Origin: JARYLZ01 sp964388275
GTDB taxonomy: Bacteria; Bacteroidota; Ignavibacteria; SZUA-365
Reading direction: 5' to 3'
Length of the DNA: 64,000 bases
Assembly: GCA_964388275.1 (NCBI GenBank)
Contig: CAYLZD010000007.1
Coordinates: forward strand, 62,001 to 126,000
Both the position numbers and the translations under genes were made by a program. This document shows, piece after piece, positions 35,775-43,867 of this stretch; position 1 is the stretch's first letter; every line of letters begins with the position of its first letter. The notes beneath the pieces were generated by a model. It did no database searches. It was not told the DNA's origin and saw only the letters and a list, made by a program, of their open reading frames with translations.

Positions 35775-37368
35775 GCGCTTCCTTGTTCAGATTTCCTTCG
35801 GGCTTGATCGGATAATCGCCGCTGAAGCACGCCGTGCAGTAATCGCGCCGCCCCTCGCGGTTTACCGTGCTGAGCAACGCGTCCAGCGAAAGATACGCCA
35901 GAGAATCAGCCCCGATTTCCCTGCGAATGCGATCCAGATCCCCTCCGCACTGCACTGCGGCAAGTTCCTCCCTGCTGGGAAAATCCATACCGTACGGACA
36001 GGGATTCATGATCATGGGAGAACTGATTCTCACATGTATCTCGGCCGGATTCGCTTCGCGAATCAGGCTGATCAACAGCTTGCTAGTCGTGCCGCGCACG
36101 ATGGAATCGTCGATGACAACCACCTTGCGACCTTCGATCACGCCTTTCACCGTGTTGAATTTCATTCGAACCTTCATTTCCCTTTTCGCCTGCCCCGGCT
36201 GTATGAAAGTCCTGCCGATGTAATGGCTTCGGATGAGCCCGATTTCGAAGCGAGAATGCGATCCCATCCTGTTGCTCGACAGCACATAACCGACGGCGGC
36301 GGTATTGCTGGAATCCGGAACCGCCATTATCACCACCGGTTCATCCTCGCTTTCACTCCGCACCGGGTCTGCGGCCGCGAGCACTTTCCCGAGTTTCCTT
36401 CGGATTTTATCTACCTTCTCGCCGAAAACCCAAGAGTCGGGTCTGGAAAAATAGATGTACTCGAATATGCAATGATGAAAGCGCTCCGGTTTTCCGTCGA
36501 GCATTCGTCTCCTGGGTTCGCCGGCGCTTTCGGTGCGGCGGTCGAAAAACAGGACTTCACCGGGTTCCACATCCCGCACGTACTCAGCCTTCATGATGTC
36601 CAGCGCGCAGGATTCGGAAACCACTATCCATGATGTCCCGCGCCTGCCGAGGCACAGCGGCCTGAATCCGTGAGGATCCCGGGCGGCGATCATGGTGTCG
36701 CCGTGCAGCATGACCAGGGAAAACGCGCCCTCCACGGTGTTGAGCGCGTCCATGATCCTGTCCTCGGGCGTCTCGGCCGAACTTCTCGCGGTGAGATGCA
36801 GGAATACTTCGGTATCCGTCGTCGTCTGGAAGATGGTCCCGTCGTCCTGCAGTCTGCGCCTCAAGTAACGGGTGTTGGTCAGGTTGCCGTTGTGAGCGAC
36901 GGCCAACTGCCCGTCGCGATAAGTGACCATGAACGGTTGAATGTTCTCGAGGTTGTCGGAACCCGTCGTGGAATACCGGTTGTGCCCGATGGCGATGTCG
37001 CCCGGCAGAATCTCATTCAGGATGCGTTGATCCGAAAACACCTCGGTGACGAGACCCGGGCCCTTGTAAATGCGGAGTCGCGGGTCGTCCGTTCCCGGTC
37101 GATGGCAGGTAACTATCCCCGAGGCCTCCTGCCCCCTGTGCTGCAGCGCGTGCAGGCCGTAATAGGCCAGAGTGGAGGCCTGGGGATCTCCGTAGATTCC
37201 CACAACTCCGCAGTTGGAACGGGGTTTGTCGAAATCCCGTGGCGGCGGTTCAGGCGGATCGCCGCCGGAACAATGAATGCCGGCGGCGCAGCCTGCGTCG
37301 CTCGAAGTGCCGGTGTCGGGCGGCGGCGCGGCGCCTGCCGCTTCAATCTCAGCAGCGTCCGTTTTCAT
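35764..37368 (-). CDS. purF: Amidophosphoribosyltransferase
   Basis: 534 residues; first committed step of purine synthesis (PRPP plus glutamine to phosphoribosylamine). The Ntn nucleophile Cys53 starts CGVVGIYGD, so about 52 residues must be removed to mature the enzyme, far longer than the roughly 11 of B. subtilis. The PRPP loop VVVIDDSIVRGTTSK is present. All four cysteines of the B. subtilis-type [4Fe-4S] cluster have counterparts: HHCIFEYIYF, NPCPYGMD and DYCTACF. The 5' end overlaps the PHP gene by 20 bases and the 3' end overlaps the S8 protease by 11, so all three should be co-translated. Confidence 0.95.
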   Translation of the reverse strand: MKTDAAEIEAAGAAPPPDTGTSSDAGCAAGIHCSGGDPPEPPPRDFDKPRSNCGVVGIYGDPQASTLAYYGLHALQHRGQEASGIVTCHRPGTDDPRLRIYKGPGLVTEVFSDQRILNEILPGDIAIGHNRYSTTGSDNLENIQPFMVTYRDGQLAVAHNGNLTNTRYLRRRLQDDGTIFQTTTDTEVFLHLTARSSAETPEDRIMDALNTVEGAFSLVMLHGDTMIAARDPHGFRPLCLGRRGTSWIVVSESCALDIMKAEYVRDVEPGEVLFFDRRTESAGEPRRRMLDGKPERFHHCIFEYIYFSRPDSWVFGEKVDKIRRKLGKVLAAADPVRSESEDEPVVIMAVPDSSNTAAVGYVLSSNRMGSHSRFEIGLIRSHYIGRTFIQPGQAKREMKVRMKFNTVKGVIEGRKVVVIDDSIVRGTTSKLLISLIREANPAEIHVRISSPMIMNPCPYGMDFPSREELAAVQCGGDLDRIRREIGADSLAYLSLDALLSTVNREGRRDYCTACFSGDYPIKPEGNLNKEAHEQ

Positions 37369-38416
37369 CGGTTATGCGAATATGATTGGAAAATATCCAG
37401 GCTTTGCCTCCCATCCATGCCTCGACTCGATAAACGCCGGGTTCGGCGACCTTCCAGGAGAGTTCGCTGGTGTCGGAGGTTTCCTCGATCACATCGCCGT
37501 TCCGCAGAAGCCGCACGCGCACTCGTTCCGGCAGGCGGGCCACCAATCTTATCGCATCCTTTCGGATAAAAGGCAGGGTCGAGCCCTGATGGCGCCTCTT
37601 TCTGCCTGTCACCGCAAAGAATTCGAAACCCTCGGCCGCTCCGTGATAGGCGTTGGCCACGAAACATTTTCCTTCCCTGAGCGCCTGGTATATTTTCCAT
37701 TTTTCTTCTTCGAAGCGCGAGGGATCCGCGATGTGCAGCGGTTCATCGAGCAGCACATGCGTGCGGATGGATCGAAACATCACCTTGTAAGGAAAAACCT
37801 CCAAATCGAAGAAGCCGTAAACATCGGCTTTATGAGCATGAGCGTCGACTCCCCCGATGGCGGTGACAGGCCGCTTGCGGCAGATGTCGTCCCATCGCCG
37901 CAGAGTCTCTACGGGAGGCGCTACTATGGATTTAAGAGGGTGCAGGAAACGCTGTATCTTGTTATCCGAGGTAAGTCCCTCCATCCATTCGCTCATGTGG
38001 TTCCAGATCTCGATTCCGTCGAAACCTTCGACATTCCAGGCCGACCACGGGTACGGAGGATGCTCGGGCATGCTGCTCCGTTTTTCATCCGGATGAGCCA
38101 GAAAACCCAGCCCCCCCGCTTCGCGCACGCGTGGCACGTATTCCTCGGCCGCAAGACGTGAACCGACGGTGGAATTCAGGCCGAAAGCAAGATAGTGATT
38201 CCGGTCGTTCCTGTCGTTGATCTCATATCCGATAAGCACCATCACCCCGTCGCGAACACCCTCCCAACCGTCCTTTTTCGCCTTCAGGTTGTTATGGTCC
38301 GTCAGCATTATGAAATCGAGGCCTACTTCGGAGGCCGCCCTGGCAATGGACGGAATATCTCCCGTGCCGTCGGAAAAAATCGAATGGATGTGTACAGCTC
38401 CTTTGTATTCATGCAT
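37349..38416 (-). CDS. PHP-domain phosphoesterase-like protein
   Basis: 355 residues. Metal-binding PHP motifs: HIHSIFSDGTG near the N-terminus, LTDHNN, FLAHPDE, GIEIWNH and VDAHAHK. Members hydrolyse phosphoesters (histidinol phosphate, nucleotides, polymerase proofreading relatives); the substrate here is not predictable. The last 80 residues form a beta-sandwich-like region (LVARLPERVRVRLLRNGD). Start at ATG 38416 places the first motif at residue 8 and fits the promoter 20 bases upstream. It is the first gene of the long minus-strand run with purF. Confidence 0.87.
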   Translation of the reverse strand: MHEYKGAVHIHSIFSDGTGDIPSIARAASEVGLDFIMLTDHNNLKAKKDGWEGVRDGVMVLIGYEINDRNDRNHYLAFGLNSTVGSRLAAEEYVPRVREAGGLGFLAHPDEKRSSMPEHPPYPWSAWNVEGFDGIEIWNHMSEWMEGLTSDNKIQRFLHPLKSIVAPPVETLRRWDDICRKRPVTAIGGVDAHAHKADVYGFFDLEVFPYKVMFRSIRTHVLLDEPLHIADPSRFEEEKWKIYQALREGKCFVANAYHGAAEGFEFFAVTGRKRRHQGSTLPFIRKDAIRLVARLPERVRVRLLRNGDVIEETSDTSELSWKVAEPGVYRVEAWMGGKAWIFSNHIRITDENGRC

Positions 38417-38436
38417 GACGATTTCGCTCGAATATT

Positions 38437-38469
38437 TAAAGATACAGCGCACTTCCCGGGATTTCCAAG
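38437..38469 (-). promoter_or_regulatory. Bacteroidota-type promoter for the PHP-purF unit
   Basis: On the minus strand: CTTG (38466-38469), 21-base spacer, TATCTTTA (38437-38444), one mismatch in each element. The predicted start is only about 14 bases before the ATG at 38416. Confidence 0.5.
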
Positions 38470-38487
38470 GTCGAAACGGGCGGCCTC

Positions 38488-38519
38488 TTTTCATTTGCCG
38501 GAATGAACTCGTAAATTTA
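38488..38519 (+). promoter_or_regulatory. Possible Bacteroidota-type promoter for the epimerase gene
   Basis: TTTT (38488-38491), 20-base spacer, TAAATTTA (38512-38519). Back-to-back with the promoter for the PHP gene, leaving about 20 bases between them. Confidence 0.4.
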
Positions 38520-38556
38520 TTGATGCATCGACTATGAACTTTCAGGAGTCCGGAGA

Positions 38557-38964
38557 ATGATCAAAAGAATTGCCCACATAGGAGTAGCCGTGAAGAACCT
38601 GGAATCGGCCCAGACTGTATTCGAATCCCTGCTCGGAATGCCGTCGTCACATGTCCAGCGAGTGGAGGAACAGAAAGTGGACGTATCGAGCTTCCATGTG
38701 GACGATACCAATATCGAATTGACCTGCGGAATTACGGAGGACTCGCCGATCACGCGTTTCATCGAGAAGCGCGGTGAGGGCATACATCACATCGCCTTCG
38801 AATCGGATGACATAAATTCCGAGATCGCCCGGCTCAAGGAAGCCGGCGTGGCCATGATCGACCAGACACCGCGCGTAGGCGCCGACGATTACCTGGTCGC
38901 CTTCGTGCATCCCAAATCGGCCAACGGCGTTCTGGTGGAGATCTGCCAGAAGAAATCGAAATAG
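38557..38964 (+). CDS. mce: Methylmalonyl-CoA epimerase
   Basis: 135-residue vicinal-oxygen-chelate enzyme that interconverts (R)- and (S)-methylmalonyl-CoA. Family signs: IAHIGVAVKNL (metal His), IELTCGITEDSPI, GEGIHHIAFESDD (second His and Glu), and VLVEICQ (last metal Glu). AGGAG lies eight bases before the ATG. In propionate metabolism it acts between propionyl-CoA carboxylase and methylmalonyl-CoA mutase; in this window the only mutase is icmF, which uses a different substrate. Divergent from the PHP-purF unit. Confidence 0.92.
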   Translation: MIKRIAHIGVAVKNLESAQTVFESLLGMPSSHVQRVEEQKVDVSSFHVDDTNIELTCGITEDSPITRFIEKRGEGIHHIAFESDDINSEIARLKEAGVAMIDQTPRVGADDYLVAFVHPKSANGVLVEICQKKSK

Positions 38965-39049
38965 AAGTTCCGGCTGCACAGCCCTGTCGGCGCCGCCGCG
39001 TCGCTCACCATGACGGCGTCCGAATCCCGCAGAACATGGGTGAAATCGC

Positions 39050-40969
39050 ATGAATGACGATAGAGGCGCCGGGCAGGACGAAATCATTCCGGAGCGGATA
39101 GAACAGGCGCTCGAGAATCTGCCTGCCGCGCCCGGAGTTTATCTATTCCGGAACGCCGCGGGAGCAGTGATATACGTGGGCAAAGCGCGCAGCCTGCGTC
39201 CGCGCGTCAGGTCGTATTTCCATGATTCCGGGCCGTTCGATCCCAAAAAGCAGGCTCTGGTATCAAAAATCGACGCTCTGGAAATCATCGTAACCGATTC
39301 CGAGGTCGAGGCTCTGCTTCTCGAAAACAACCTCATCAAGGAGCATTCCCCCCGTTACAACATCCGCCTCAAGGACGACAAGAGCTACCCGTCGATAGTG
39401 GTCACCAACGAACCCTTCCCCAGGATTTTTCCCACACGCAACATCAGGCGCGACGGTTCGCGCTACTATGGTCCTTTTGCCGACGTCAAGGCCATGAGGA
39501 TGATGTTGCGCACGATCAGAGGCATTTTCCCGATAAGAAGCTGCGATTACCGGCTTGACAGCGAAACAATCGAGAAAGGAAAAGTGAAGCTCTGCCTCGA
39601 CTATCACATCAGGAAATGCGAGGGACCCTGCGAAGGGCTGGTCGGTATCGAGGATTACGGACGAATGATACAGCAAGCGGAACAGCTTCTGAAAGGCAAG
39701 ACCCGGAACCTCCAGCAGAACCTGGAGGAGGAGATGCTCCGCGCATCGAAAGCTCTCGAGTTCGAACGCGCGGCCGTGCTGCGCAACCGGCTGAACGCCC
39801 TGCAGAAGTATCAGGATCGCCAGAAAGTCGCGTCCGGCGATTTCGCCGACCGGGACATCGCCGCCATGGCGCGGAGCGGCGCCGACGCGGTCGGATTGAT
39901 TTTCAGAGTGCGGGATGGAAAGATTACGGGCAAACAGCACTTCACTTTTACCGGCGCAGACCTTCAATCCGAAGAGGACATCCTTGAGAAAATGATTTAC
40001 AGGCATTATCAATCGACCGAGGATATTCCGCCGGAAATTTTCGTTCAATACGAGCTCGAAGCATGCGACATGCTCGCCGAATGGTTGCGAAGCAGAACCG
40101 GATTCGCTGTTGCGTTGACGCATCCCAAAATCGGGGATAAAGCCAAGCTCATGCGCATGTGCGCCGCCAACGCCCGCTACGTGCTCGACGGCATCCTGAC
40201 GCAGAGGCTCGCCGCGGGCGACATGTTGCCGAAATCCGTGCAGGCACTGCAGCGCGACCTCCGTCTTGCAGGACCTCCCCGCAGAATAGAATGCTTCGAC
40301 ATTTCACATTTCCAGGGCGCTCAAACCGTCGGATCGATGGTCTGCTTTCTCGACGGGAAACCCAGGAAGAACGAGTACCGCAAATACCGAATTGAAAGCG
40401 TGGCAGGCGTCGACGATTTTGCTTCTCTGCGCGAGGTGGTCGGACGCCGTTACACGAGACTGCTCGATGAAGGAGCACAGATGCCGGATCTCATAGTGAT
40501 AGACGGTGGCAAGGGCCAGTTGTCCGGCGCAGCCTCCGTGCTGGCCGAACTCGGCCTTGCATCCCAACCCGTTATCGGTCTCGCCAAACGGCTCGAAGAA
40601 GTATTCCTACCCGGGGAGAGCTATCCGATGAGCATCCCTAAAACTTCGGCGGGCCTGAAACTCCTTCAGCGCGTGCGCGACGAAGCCCACCGCTTCGCGG
40701 TCGCTTATCATCGCCTGCGCATGACAAAAGCGACGCTCACGACGCTGCTCGAGGAAATCGAAGGTGTCGGCCCGAAGCGCGCCAGGGATTTGCTCGAGCG
40801 GCTGGGCTCGGTCTCCGCCGTGCGCAAGGCGGACGCCGAGACGCTCGCGGGAGTGGTCGGCTGGAGCGCGGCGCGGCATATCAGAGCGTTTTTTGAAGAA
40901 ACCTCCACGGAAAGAAGCGGATCCGACTACGGCGGCGGGGACGCCGCGGATGCGGAAAAAAACGAATGA
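39050..40969 (+). CDS. uvrC: UvrABC system protein C
   Basis: 639 residues; makes both incisions in nucleotide excision repair. GIY-YIG nuclease at residues about 26-105 (PGVYLFRN...VIYVGKA), a four-Cys area (RSCDYRL, KLCLDYHIRKCEGPC), the UVR motif about 215-250 (EEEMLRASKALEFERAAVLR), the RNase-H-like 5' nuclease with DISHFQG and IVIDGGKGQL, and a C-terminal helix-hairpin-helix pair (IEGVGPKRARDLLERLGS). The stop overlaps the start of the next gene as ATGA. Confidence 0.95.
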   Translation: MNDDRGAGQDEIIPERIEQALENLPAAPGVYLFRNAAGAVIYVGKARSLRPRVRSYFHDSGPFDPKKQALVSKIDALEIIVTDSEVEALLLENNLIKEHSPRYNIRLKDDKSYPSIVVTNEPFPRIFPTRNIRRDGSRYYGPFADVKAMRMMLRTIRGIFPIRSCDYRLDSETIEKGKVKLCLDYHIRKCEGPCEGLVGIEDYGRMIQQAEQLLKGKTRNLQQNLEEEMLRASKALEFERAAVLRNRLNALQKYQDRQKVASGDFADRDIAAMARSGADAVGLIFRVRDGKITGKQHFTFTGADLQSEEDILEKMIYRHYQSTEDIPPEIFVQYELEACDMLAEWLRSRTGFAVALTHPKIGDKAKLMRMCAANARYVLDGILTQRLAAGDMLPKSVQALQRDLRLAGPPRRIECFDISHFQGAQTVGSMVCFLDGKPRKNEYRKYRIESVAGVDDFASLREVVGRRYTRLLDEGAQMPDLIVIDGGKGQLSGAASVLAELGLASQPVIGLAKRLEEVFLPGESYPMSIPKTSAGLKLLQRVRDEAHRFAVAYHRLRMTKATLTTLLEEIEGVGPKRARDLLERLGSVSAVRKADAETLAGVVGWSAARHIRAFFEETSTERSGSDYGGGDAADAEKNE

Positions 40970-42045
40970 GTCGGATTCTCTTCGCACACGGATACGCGCT
41001 TGCCCGACTTCGCCTGCCACTCGTCCTGTTCGGGTGCATGACGTTTTTGCGCGTCCCGGCTTCGGGACAGCCGCTCGCGCCTGAAGCAATACACGGACTC
41101 ATAATCGCCGGCACCGAACATGCGGGCAGGCAGGAGTATTCGCGCTCGCGCAAAGCCTTTGCGGAAGCCATCAGGATCGCGCCGCAACACCCGGCCGGAT
41201 ACCTGAACATGGCTATCCTGCACCAGGTGATGTCGTTGGACTTCGAAACACCCGTCCCTCAACCCGATTACGACAAACTGCTCGAAACTACCGAACGACT
41301 GGCGCTTCGCATGCTCGAAAAGGACGCAGAAGACGTTCAAGGCCTCTATTATCTCGGCATGATGCACAGCTACACGGCATATCACAAATTCAGAGACGGT
41401 GAGAACTGGATCAGCGGATTGCGACATGGCCTTCTCGCGGCGGGACGGCTGGAGCGCGCGCTGCGAAAATCGCCCCGGTCCTATGATGCGATGACGGCTC
41501 TCGGAACCTATAAGTACTGGAAGAGCAAGCGCATGTCTTTTCTCACTTGGACCGCGCTTGTGGATGATGAACGGAACGCAGGCATCAGGATGCTAAAAAC
41601 AGCCGAGAGGCATGCGACTTACACCTCGGCTCAAGCGACAAATTCGCTTATCTGGATTTTCATCGAAGAAAAAAGATACGCCGAGGCAATAAAAACCGCA
41701 CGCGCCGTGCTGCAGACGTTTCCAAGGAATCGCCTGTTTCTCTGGGGACTCGCCTCGGCCGCCGAGAAACTCGAGGACTGGCGCGCTGCTCTCGATGCTT
41801 ATGAGCGGATACTCTCGTCCCTGGATTCGGAAGCGAGCGAACCACGCTATATCGAATTGCAGGCCAGAGCCAAGATAGCGAGAATGCGACAACAGCTCGG
41901 GGATTTGAAAGGCGCGAGGAGTGAAGCCGAGCGGGTTCTGGCAAATCGGTCCGTCGATTTGTCGGTTTTCACTTCCGACGGCGCCTCCAGAATACGCCGG
42001 CGAATCGACGACATGCTCGAGTTGAAAAAAGAACTTAATTTTTGA
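40966..42045 (+). CDS. Exported TPR-like protein
   Basis: 359 residues with an N-terminal hydrophobic export signal ending near RVPASGQ. It contains several helical repeat pairs of the tetratricopeptide kind: AGRQEYSRSRKAFAEAIRIA, EDVQGLYYLGMMHSYTAYH, KRYAEAIKTARAVLQTFP and EDWRAALDAYERIL; the middle resembles periplasmic TPR proteins of Bacteroidota. It overlaps uvrC (ATGA), though a functional link is unlikely to be more than shared transcription. Function unknown, probably protein-protein contacts in the periplasm. Confidence 0.8.
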   Translation: MSRILFAHGYALARLRLPLVLFGCMTFLRVPASGQPLAPEAIHGLIIAGTEHAGRQEYSRSRKAFAEAIRIAPQHPAGYLNMAILHQVMSLDFETPVPQPDYDKLLETTERLALRMLEKDAEDVQGLYYLGMMHSYTAYHKFRDGENWISGLRHGLLAAGRLERALRKSPRSYDAMTALGTYKYWKSKRMSFLTWTALVDDERNAGIRMLKTAERHATYTSAQATNSLIWIFIEEKRYAEAIKTARAVLQTFPRNRLFLWGLASAAEKLEDWRAALDAYERILSSLDSEASEPRYIELQARAKIARMRQQLGDLKGARSEAERVLANRSVDLSVFTSDGASRIRRRIDDMLELKKELNF

Positions 42046-42103
42046 GTCGACTTTTCAGCAGCCGGCCATAGTTGTTCGTATACATATGCATAGGGACAAA
42101 CAG

Positions 42104-42146
42104 GGAACGACGGCCTGAATCCTTCCATGGAAAAGGTCGCCGTTCC
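42104..42146 (+). terminator. Imperfect hairpin after the TPR gene
   Basis: GGAACGACGGCC (42104-42115) pairs with GGTCGCCGTTCC (42135-42146) with one A-C mismatch and one G-U pair. The 19-base loop itself holds the palindrome TTCCATGGAA. The tail is TATTAT only, so termination is uncertain. Confidence 0.4.
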
Positions 42147-42255
42147 TATTATCGGGAGGATTCGTTCGGGAGGACCGATCCGGTCACGCTGAACGGCGGA
42201 TGATCGGAACGACTGATATCCGAAAGCGAATTCACCCGCGTAGATGTCCGGGCGG

Positions 42256-42287
42256 GTTGCCGCGCTCTGTCTGATCGCTTATCTTCG
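42256..42287 (+). promoter_or_regulatory. Bacteroidota-type promoter for the TldD/PmbA pair
   Basis: GTTG (42256-42259), 20-base spacer, TATCTTCG (42280-42287); one mismatch per element. The predicted transcript would start only about ten bases before ATG 42305, giving a nearly leaderless mRNA, in line with the lack of a Shine-Dalgarno. Confidence 0.5.
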
Positions 42288-42304
42288 TTTCGACTTTGAC
42301 TCGA

Positions 42305-43867
42305 ATGCGAAGAAGAACTTTCATAAAAACCACAGGCATTCTCGGCGCCGGCCTGGCGCTGAAACCCTCATTCATGCACGCAGCCGCGTTGCCGAACCCT
42401 GCGCCCTTGAACAGCGAACAGGCGCTCAAGAGACTCATCGACAGCGCGCTCAAGCGCGGCGCCGAATATGCCGACGCCCGTTACTGCATCGAGCGGAATC
42501 AGTCTATACAGGTGCGCAAGGACACTGTATATTCGATCACGGACTCGGAGGACGCGGGATTCTCATTGAGAGTTTATAAGAACGGGCAATGGGGATTTTC
42601 CGCGGCGGGAGAGTCGGATGCTTTCGACGCAGGCCGGCTGGCCGAGTACGCCTGCTCTGCGGCCGAGGACGCGGGATCCATCAAAAGCATACCCTTCACG
42701 GCCGAAGGTCGGCTTGCAAAAAAAGCTCCTGATTGGATCACGCCTCACGAGAGGGATCCATTCACCGTGCCGATGGAAGAGAAGATCGAGTTCCTGTTGT
42801 CCATTCTGCGCCCGGCCATAGCCGGTTCCAAGATCGCGTACGCGGTTTCGAACTTATTCGAAACGAAAAAGCGAACGCTCTATGCATCTTCACTCGGCGG
42901 TCTCGTTCATCAGACTTTCATCACGGCATGGCCGAATTACGCACTCACAGCTTTCGATCAGAGGCACGGCAGAATCGATTCCGTTACCGGCATGACGGAG
43001 CCCCTCGGAATCGGATATGAAATAACGAAGCGGATACCTTTCGAAACCGAGATTTGGCGCTCCATGGATCTGGTCGAGGAGTTGCAGGCTGCGAAGCCGG
43101 TTGTTCCCGGGGATTACGACATCATCATGTCGCCTTCACATCTATGGCGAGTGTTGTTCGAAACGCTGCTTCCTCATCTGGACTCCTGGTCCATCGCCGG
43201 GCTCGACCATGAAAGGCAGGGTCCATCGCTGTTCGAGGACGGCGTCAAGGGAGCTCGAGTCGCGAGCGCGCCTTTGCTCACATTGTCTTATGACGGAAAT
43301 CTTCCCGCCGGCCTGGCAAGCTGCGGCTGGGACGATGCCGGCCGGCCGGCCGTCAAGGGCACGCTGCTGAAAGGCGGCGTCATTCAGGATCCACCCGGCT
43401 CCGATGAATTGGCGGGCGGAACTTATCCATGGAAAGAATCGGTGACGCGCGCCGCGGGGTGGCAGACGGCGCCGAGATTTGCCATGCCGAACATTATCCT
43501 GAACCCCTCGCCCGAAGGCGGAGGCATCGACCGCATGATCGCCGATGTTGAGCGTGGAATATTGCTCGAAGGGCGTGGACCGATCAGGCGCGACGCCGGC
43601 GGGCGCTTATTCAGAGCCGGGGCTCAGGTGGCATGGCTCATCGAGAAAGGCAAGGCGACGCGAATCCTGCGCGATGTGGCATACGAATCTTCCGTTTCTT
43701 ACTTCTGGCGCAAGCTCGAGGCGCTGGGAGGCGCAAAGTCACTCGGCATAGGCGGCGAACTCTCTCCTGCGCGCACTTATCCGAATTGGGTTCTGCCCTT
43801 CTCCGTCGCCGTCCCACCTGCCCTTTTCCGAGGGATGGCAGTCAGCTCGGACGCGGAGACCCGGTGA
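42305..43867 (+). CDS. Tat-exported TldD-family protein with apparently lost zinc site
   Basis: 520 residues. It starts MRRRTFIKTTGILGAGLA, a twin-arginine signal (RRxFxK). The rest follows the TldD/PmbA (U62/M103) family with good overall match, e.g. ILRDVAYESSVSYFW near the end. In active TldD relatives the pattern PSxLWxxxHExxGH carries two zinc His and a C-terminal SHGCPPxLFR carries further ligands. Here the first reads PSHLWRVLFETLLPH (Phe285 and Pro290 in place of the His) and the second SVAVPPALFR (residues 500-509). The protein therefore looks catalytically dead. A TTG start at 42296 is possible, but ATG 42305 gives the cleaner Tat signal. Stop overlaps the next ATG (TGATG). Confidence 0.83.
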   Translation: MRRRTFIKTTGILGAGLALKPSFMHAAALPNPAPLNSEQALKRLIDSALKRGAEYADARYCIERNQSIQVRKDTVYSITDSEDAGFSLRVYKNGQWGFSAAGESDAFDAGRLAEYACSAAEDAGSIKSIPFTAEGRLAKKAPDWITPHERDPFTVPMEEKIEFLLSILRPAIAGSKIAYAVSNLFETKKRTLYASSLGGLVHQTFITAWPNYALTAFDQRHGRIDSVTGMTEPLGIGYEITKRIPFETEIWRSMDLVEELQAAKPVVPGDYDIIMSPSHLWRVLFETLLPHLDSWSIAGLDHERQGPSLFEDGVKGARVASAPLLTLSYDGNLPAGLASCGWDDAGRPAVKGTLLKGGVIQDPPGSDELAGGTYPWKESVTRAAGWQTAPRFAMPNIILNPSPEGGGIDRMIADVERGILLEGRGPIRRDAGGRLFRAGAQVAWLIEKGKATRILRDVAYESSVSYFWRKLEALGGAKSLGIGGELSPARTYPNWVLPFSVAVPPALFRGMAVSSDAETR

